NCBI RefSeq assembly: GCF_001449115.1
Contig: NZ_LAIJ01000009.1
Coordinates: forward strand, 930,001-994,000
Length of the DNA: 64,000 nt
Source of the DNA: Occallatibacter gabretensis
Lineage (GTDB): Bacteria > Acidobacteriota > Terriglobia > Terriglobales > Acidobacteriaceae
Direction of reading: 5' to 3'
In this document: piece by piece, positions 60,714 through 64,000 of the stretch
Position numbering within the stretch: the first letter of the stretch is position 1
How the letters are laid out: each line of letters opens with the position of its first letter
Position numbers and translations under genes: made by a program
Notes under the pieces: model-generated
Told to the model about the DNA's origin: nothing
The model's database searches: none
The model's input: the letters and a program-made list of their open reading frames with translations, nothing else

Positions 60714-60922
60714 TCAAGTGACTCCCGGAATCTAAATAGGTCTAAACACCTAGTGACACAAATACTTGGAGACTTAGATGAGCCTCGAGGTAACAAGGTT
60801 GCGGGGTACGGATGTTCCGTCGCGTAATCTTTCCACGATGCGGGCCATTCAATCCCTTAAAGCCGTCCTTATACAATGTCCTTCGAGCGCATACATTTAG
60901 CGCTGACGAAAGCTGACATCGC

Positions 60923-61669
60923 ATGATCAATTTGCAGGGAAGAATCGCGCTCGTCACCGGCGCATCGCAGGGAATCGGCCGCGCCGTGGCCATCGAACTC
61001 GCCCGCCTGGGCGCAACTGTGGCTCTCGCGGCGCGCAATGAGGCCAAACTCGCCGAAGCTGTCGCGGAAATCGAAAGCGCCGGAGGCCAAGCCGCCGCCT
61101 TGTCGCTCGACGTTGCAAGCGAAGACTCCATCAAATCCGGCGCAAAAGCCATCCTCGAGCGCTACGGTAAGGTCGAAATCCTCGTCAACAACGCAGGCAT
61201 CACTCGCGACACACTCGTCCTGCGCATGAAGCGCGATGACTGGGATTCGGTTCTCGCCACAAATCTCACCGGCGCATTCTTGCTCACCCAGGCCCTGCTC
61301 AGCCCCATGCTTCGCAACCGCTGGGGCCGCATCATCAACATCACATCGGTCGTAGGCCGCACCGGCCAGGCCGGCCAGGTCAACTACGCAGCCTCCAAAG
61401 CGGGGCTCATCGGCATCACCCGCTCACTCGCGCGCGAAGTAGCCTCTCGCGGCATCACCGTCAACGCCGTCGCTCCCGGATATATCGAAACCGCCATGAC
61501 CTCTATACTGGATGAAAAGGTCCGCCAAGCCATGCTCACGCAGATTCCCCTCGGCCGCGCCGGTACCGACAAGGACATCGCGCAGTCCGTCGCCTTCCTC
61601 GCCTCGGACGCTGCCGCCTACATCACCGGCCACGTCCTCGACGTCAACGGCGGCATGTTCATGGGTTAA
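60923..61669 (+). CDS. fabG: 3-oxoacyl-[acyl-carrier-protein] reductase
   Basis: A 248-residue FabG that reduces 3-oxoacyl-ACP with NADPH in fatty-acid elongation. TGASQGIG is at 12-19, NNAG at 89-92, the catalytic Ser142 in NITSVVGRTGQAGQVNYAASKAG, and Tyr155/Lys159. The C-terminal end YITGHVLDVNGGMFMG is typical of genuine FabG rather than other SDR enzymes. Its neighbours are not the usual fabD/acpP genes, so it is a stand-alone copy in this window. Confidence 0.9.
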   Translation: MINLQGRIALVTGASQGIGRAVAIELARLGATVALAARNEAKLAEAVAEIESAGGQAAALSLDVASEDSIKSGAKAILERYGKVEILVNNAGITRDTLVLRMKRDDWDSVLATNLTGAFLLTQALLSPMLRNRWGRIINITSVVGRTGQAGQVNYAASKAGLIGITRSLAREVASRGITVNAVAPGYIETAMTSILDEKVRQAMLTQIPLGRAGTDKDIAQSVAFLASDAAAYITGHVLDVNGGMFMG

Positions 61670-61678
61670 GCAAAAAGC

Positions 61679-61724
61679 AAAGGCCTATCACCGCGCTGGA
61701 CTTCGGGCGCAACGACAGGCCTTT
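61679..61724. terminator. possible terminator between fabG and the 175-residue gene
   Basis: AAAGGCCT (61679-61686) pairs with AGGCCTTT (61717-61724) across 30 bases between convergent genes. The stem is short for the loop size. Confidence 0.35.
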
Positions 61725-61740
61725 ACTGTTCGAAGGGGTT

Positions 61741-62268
61741 TTACTTCGCCTTCGTGTGCTGAATCATGATCTTCGTCTTGCTATCCTGCCCGTTATTGCC
61801 CGTGACCGTCACGTTGACTCTCTCTTTGTCGCTAACCCTGTGGACAATCATGGCGGTCCCTCCCATGTTGAAATCGGTGGCTCCGCTGCCGAACTTGTCC
61901 TTATAGAACGCCTCAACCTTCGAAACAGGATCAGGGGTCAGATAGACTGCCGTGACGATTGAAGCAGCGGCCACGTCCATCTTCGATCCGCCATCGGTCG
62001 GTGTCGCGCCAGGGTAAATGTCAGTGCCGAGGTCGGCTGCCGTGAAGGTTGCTGAGTTGGTGCTCGTTACGGTAGTGCCCAGGATACTGGTCGTGGTCTT
62101 GCCGTTCTCCGTGTGCGAAATCGAGTGCGCAATGCGATAGCAGCCGTAGGCAAACACTCCGACAATGAGAACCATCACCAGGGCAATCACGCCGAGGATA
62201 ATGAGGATGATCTTGAGCGCGCCGCCGGATTTGGGCGCCGGTGCGGGTACAGGAGCGGGAGTAGCCAA
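61741..62268 (-). CDS. single-pass membrane protein of unknown function
   Basis: A 175-residue protein. A Pro/Ala-rich N-terminus is followed by one hydrophobic helix (about 18-41, LKIILIILGVIALVMVLIVGVFAYG), then a beta-rich exposed domain with PDPVSKVEAFYKDKFGSG and NVTVTGNNGQDSKTKIMIQ. The exposed part recalls small uncharacterised acidobacterial lipoprotein-like domains, but no family can be named. It lies downstream of the PiT gene on the same strand with a terminator in between, so it has its own promoter. Confidence 0.65.
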   Translation of the reverse strand: MATPAPVPAPAPKSGGALKIILIILGVIALVMVLIVGVFAYGCYRIAHSISHTENGKTTTSILGTTVTSTNSATFTAADLGTDIYPGATPTDGGSKMDVAAASIVTAVYLTPDPVSKVEAFYKDKFGSGATDFNMGGTAMIVHRVSDKERVNVTVTGNNGQDSKTKIMIQHTKAK

Positions 62269-62392
62269 AGATATTCTCCTTTTTTTGCAGCTTTCAATAG
62301 TGCTCCGAGGATTCGAAGCGCATCTTTCCGGGGAAAAAACTCGCTGCCACTATACCGCACAAGCCGCCGAATCCACGCGCGAATTCTTCGCT

Positions 62393-62429
62393 GCAAAAGA
62401 AAAGGGCGTCCGCGGTTACGGACGCCCTT
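62393..62429 (-). terminator. intrinsic terminator of the phosphate transporter gene
   Basis: AAGGGCGTCCG (62402-62412) pairs perfectly with CGGACGCCCTT (62419-62429) with a six-base loop. On the minus strand it runs into TTCTTTT. It lies 28 bases beyond the transporter stop. Confidence 0.9.
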
Positions 62430-62456
62430 AAGTTGATGCCCAATCAGAACGAGGAA

Positions 62457-64000
62457 TCAGCTACCTGTAAACATGCGGAAGACCCAGAACAGCAGACCTG
62501 AAAGCAGCGCAGCGGCAGGAAGCGTAAAGACCCATGCAGCCGCAATGTTCCGGATCGTCGAAAGCTGCAGACCGCTCTTGTTCGCCGCCATCGTGCCCGC
62601 AATGCCCGAACTCAGCACATGCGTGGTACTCACGGGCAGCCCGCCAAAGTCGGCAAGAGCAATGGTCGAAGCAGCCATAAGCTCGGCCACAGCGCCCTGC
62701 CCATAAGTCAGGTGCTCTTTGCCGATCTTCTCGCCTACCGTTACCACAATGCGCTTCCAGCCCACCATCGTGCCCAGGCCCAGCGCCAGCGCAACAGCTA
62801 CCTTCACCCATGTCGGAATGAACTTGGTAGCCGTATCCAGCTTTTTCTTGTAGTTGTCCAGGCCCGCTTGCTCATCCGCACTGAAACTGACCGCGTGGTT
62901 CTTGGCCATCACTCGCAGCGTCTCGCTCGTTACATAGAATCCGTTGCGCACGTTGGTCTGCTGGTTGGCCGGAACGCTCTTGTAATCGTGATAAGCGTTC
63001 ACATCGCCTTCCAGGTTCTGAACTTCCATCCGCAGCGCCGTCAGCGTAGCAGGCGTGAACTTCTTGGTCTTCAGGTAATCCGTCAGTTCGGCTGCGGGGT
63101 CGCCCACCGTCGCATTCTTGTCAGAGTGCACGTCAATGATGGAAACCGCCCGTTCGCTGGCTGCAAAGAAGTCCTGGATGTCTCGTGCGCTCACCGCATG
63201 GTTCAGAGCGTATGCAGTCGGCACCGTGCCGATCAGGATCAGCATGATCAGGCCCATACCCTTCTGGCCGTCATTCGATCCGTGGAAGAAGCTGACCAGC
63301 GTACAGGTAATCACCAGCAGGATGCGAATCGGGAAAGGCGGCGGCGTATTATCCTTCGGAGACTCGTAAAGTGCGGGGTACTTGACGGTCGCTTTCGAAA
63401 CCAGGAAGAGCAGATACGCGCCGGCGAAGCCCACGAGAGGCGAGAGCAGCAGTGTCCAACCCACCTTGCTTGCCTGGGCCCAGTCAACGCCTGAGGTTCC
63501 GCTTCCCCCGCTCAAAAGCTGGTTCGCCAGGCCCACGCCGATGATCGAGCCCGTCATCGTGTGCGTGCTCGAAGCCGGCAGTCCCAGCCACCATGTGCCC
63601 AGATTCCACAGAATCGCGGCCAGCAGCAGCGCAAAGACCATTGCGAAACCCGCGCCCGAGCTCACCTTCAGGATCAGCTCAACAGGCAGCAGCGTAATGA
63701 TTGTAAAAGCCACCGTACCTGCGGAGGTCAATACACCCACCAGGTTGCACAGGCCGCTCCACACCACTGCAATATTCGGCTCCAGCGAGTGCGTATAGAT
63801 CACCGTTGCCACGGCATTTGCCGTGTCATGGAAGCCGTTCACGAATTCGAAGGCCAGCGCAATGAACAGTGCCGTGCCCAGTAGGACATAGGGCCACGTG
63901 CTGCCCAGGGTCACACTGCCCAGGTCGCCGGCAATGTGAAAGCCAACGTAGCCAAGGCCCCCAACGAGGGCGATAAGAATAACGACAACGCTCAGCCATG
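62457..64000 (-). CDS. PiT-family inorganic phosphate transporter, 5' end outside the window
   Basis: At least 513 residues. The GTG at 63914 is only an internal codon: the frame stays open to the window edge and encodes another hydrophobic stretch (SVVVILIALVGGLGYVGFHI), so the true start lies beyond base 64000. The PiT signatures occur twice, GFHDTANAVAT near the start and, in the second half, LADFGGLPVSTTHVLSSGIAGTM; GTWWLGLPASSTHTMTGSIIGVGLANQ matches the first half. A polar loop of about 130 residues (HSDKNATVGDPAAEL through FSADEQAGLDNY) separates the halves, as in E. coli PitA. It imports phosphate (with metal ions) by proton or sodium symport. Confidence 0.93.
   Translation of the reverse strand, partial: WLSVVVILIALVGGLGYVGFHIAGDLGSVTLGSTWPYVLLGTALFIALAFEFVNGFHDTANAVATVIYTHSLEPNIAVVWSGLCNLVGVLTSAGTVAFTIITLLPVELILKVSSGAGFAMVFALLLAAILWNLGTWWLGLPASSTHTMTGSIIGVGLANQLLSGGSGTSGVDWAQASKVGWTLLLSPLVGFAGAYLLFLVSKATVKYPALYESPKDNTPPPFPIRILLVITCTLVSFFHGSNDGQKGMGLIMLILIGTVPTAYALNHAVSARDIQDFFAASERAVSIIDVHSDKNATVGDPAAELTDYLKTKKFTPATLTALRMEVQNLEGDVNAYHDYKSVPANQQTNVRNGFYVTSETLRVMAKNHAVSFSADEQAGLDNYKKKLDTATKFIPTWVKVAVALALGLGTMVGWKRIVVTVGEKIGKEHLTYGQGAVAELMAASTIALADFGGLPVSTTHVLSSGIAGTMAANKSGLQLSTIRNIAAAWVFTLPAAALLSGLLFWVFRMFTGS

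Noticed and set aside
60923..61669. Reading fabG as part of a fatty-acid biosynthesis cluster
   Set aside because: Neighbours are unrelated and no acpP, fabD or fabF gene is present in the window.
1..64000. CRISPR array, insertion sequence, prophage
   Set aside because: No regularly spaced repeats, no transposase-like proteins and no phage structural genes were seen.

Overview
The window looks like a chromosomal segment from a soil-type Acidobacteriota, probably class Terriglobia (Acidobacteriaceae-like). This rests on four consecutive ADOP-type orphan permeases (acidobacterial duplicated orphan permeases) behind an acidobacterial PadR repressor, a PD40-repeat protein, an Oar-like TonB-dependent receptor with an N-terminal carboxypeptidase-regulatory-like domain, and a GC-rich composition with many short two-gene operons. 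I see no phage, insertion sequence, CRISPR array or rRNA operon. Both window edges cut genes: a PD40 protein on the left and a PiT-type phosphate transporter on the right.

Region 1 (1-9.9 kb) holds accessory enzymes and small regulator/target pairs: a PD40 protein, acetamidase/formamidase, DinB next to a divergent WYL regulator, DUF1772 next to a divergent HxlR regulator, and a secreted esterase divergent from a gamma-glutamyltransferase. Region 2 (9.95-13.6 kb) is a chromosome-segregation block: parB, parA, two parS palindromes, rsmG and a class I amidotransferase. Region 3 (13.7-17.1 kb) has an SDR/ArsR divergent pair around a large palindrome, then an RNA-repair-like unit on the minus strand: structured leader with intrinsic terminator, rtcB, a DIP1984-family gene, and a tRNA-like RNA fold. 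Region 4 (17.4-28.6 kb) is padR plus four tandem ADOP permeases.

Region 5 (28.6-34.5 kb) has an overlapping membrane protein, the plsC-folC operon, and dnaN, which is preceded by about 0.7 kb with DnaA-box-like sites. With parABS 21 kb away this suggests an origin-proximal location. Region 6 (34.5-41.5 kb) has a sigma/anti-sigma pair divergent from a metallophosphoesterase-cytochrome c pair, a GH31 glucosidase, a Rieske oxygenase and a tRNA-Glu gene. Region 7 (41.8-56.5 kb) is an island of glycan and stress genes: two small coupled unknown genes, a GT4-glycosidase fusion coupled to a GH130 enzyme, a zinc-ribbon protein, membrane proteins, DUF2252, an MGH1/GH63-like glucosidase, an outer-membrane protein, a HAD phosphatase and a dienelactone hydrolase. 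Region 8 (56.5-64 kb) has the TonB receptor, a small ORF with a possible ribosome-site switch, fabG, two exported or anchored proteins of unknown role and the phosphate transporter.

The strongest candidate for an undescribed system is the rtcB-DIP1984-tRNA-like RNA unit at about 15.15-17.19 kb. RtcB ligates or repairs RNA, the neighbour is an uncharacterised conserved protein, and the operon tail folds by eye into three arms in tRNA order with a canonical T-loop but a non-decoding anticodon loop. All functional calls come from reading the sequence without database searches.
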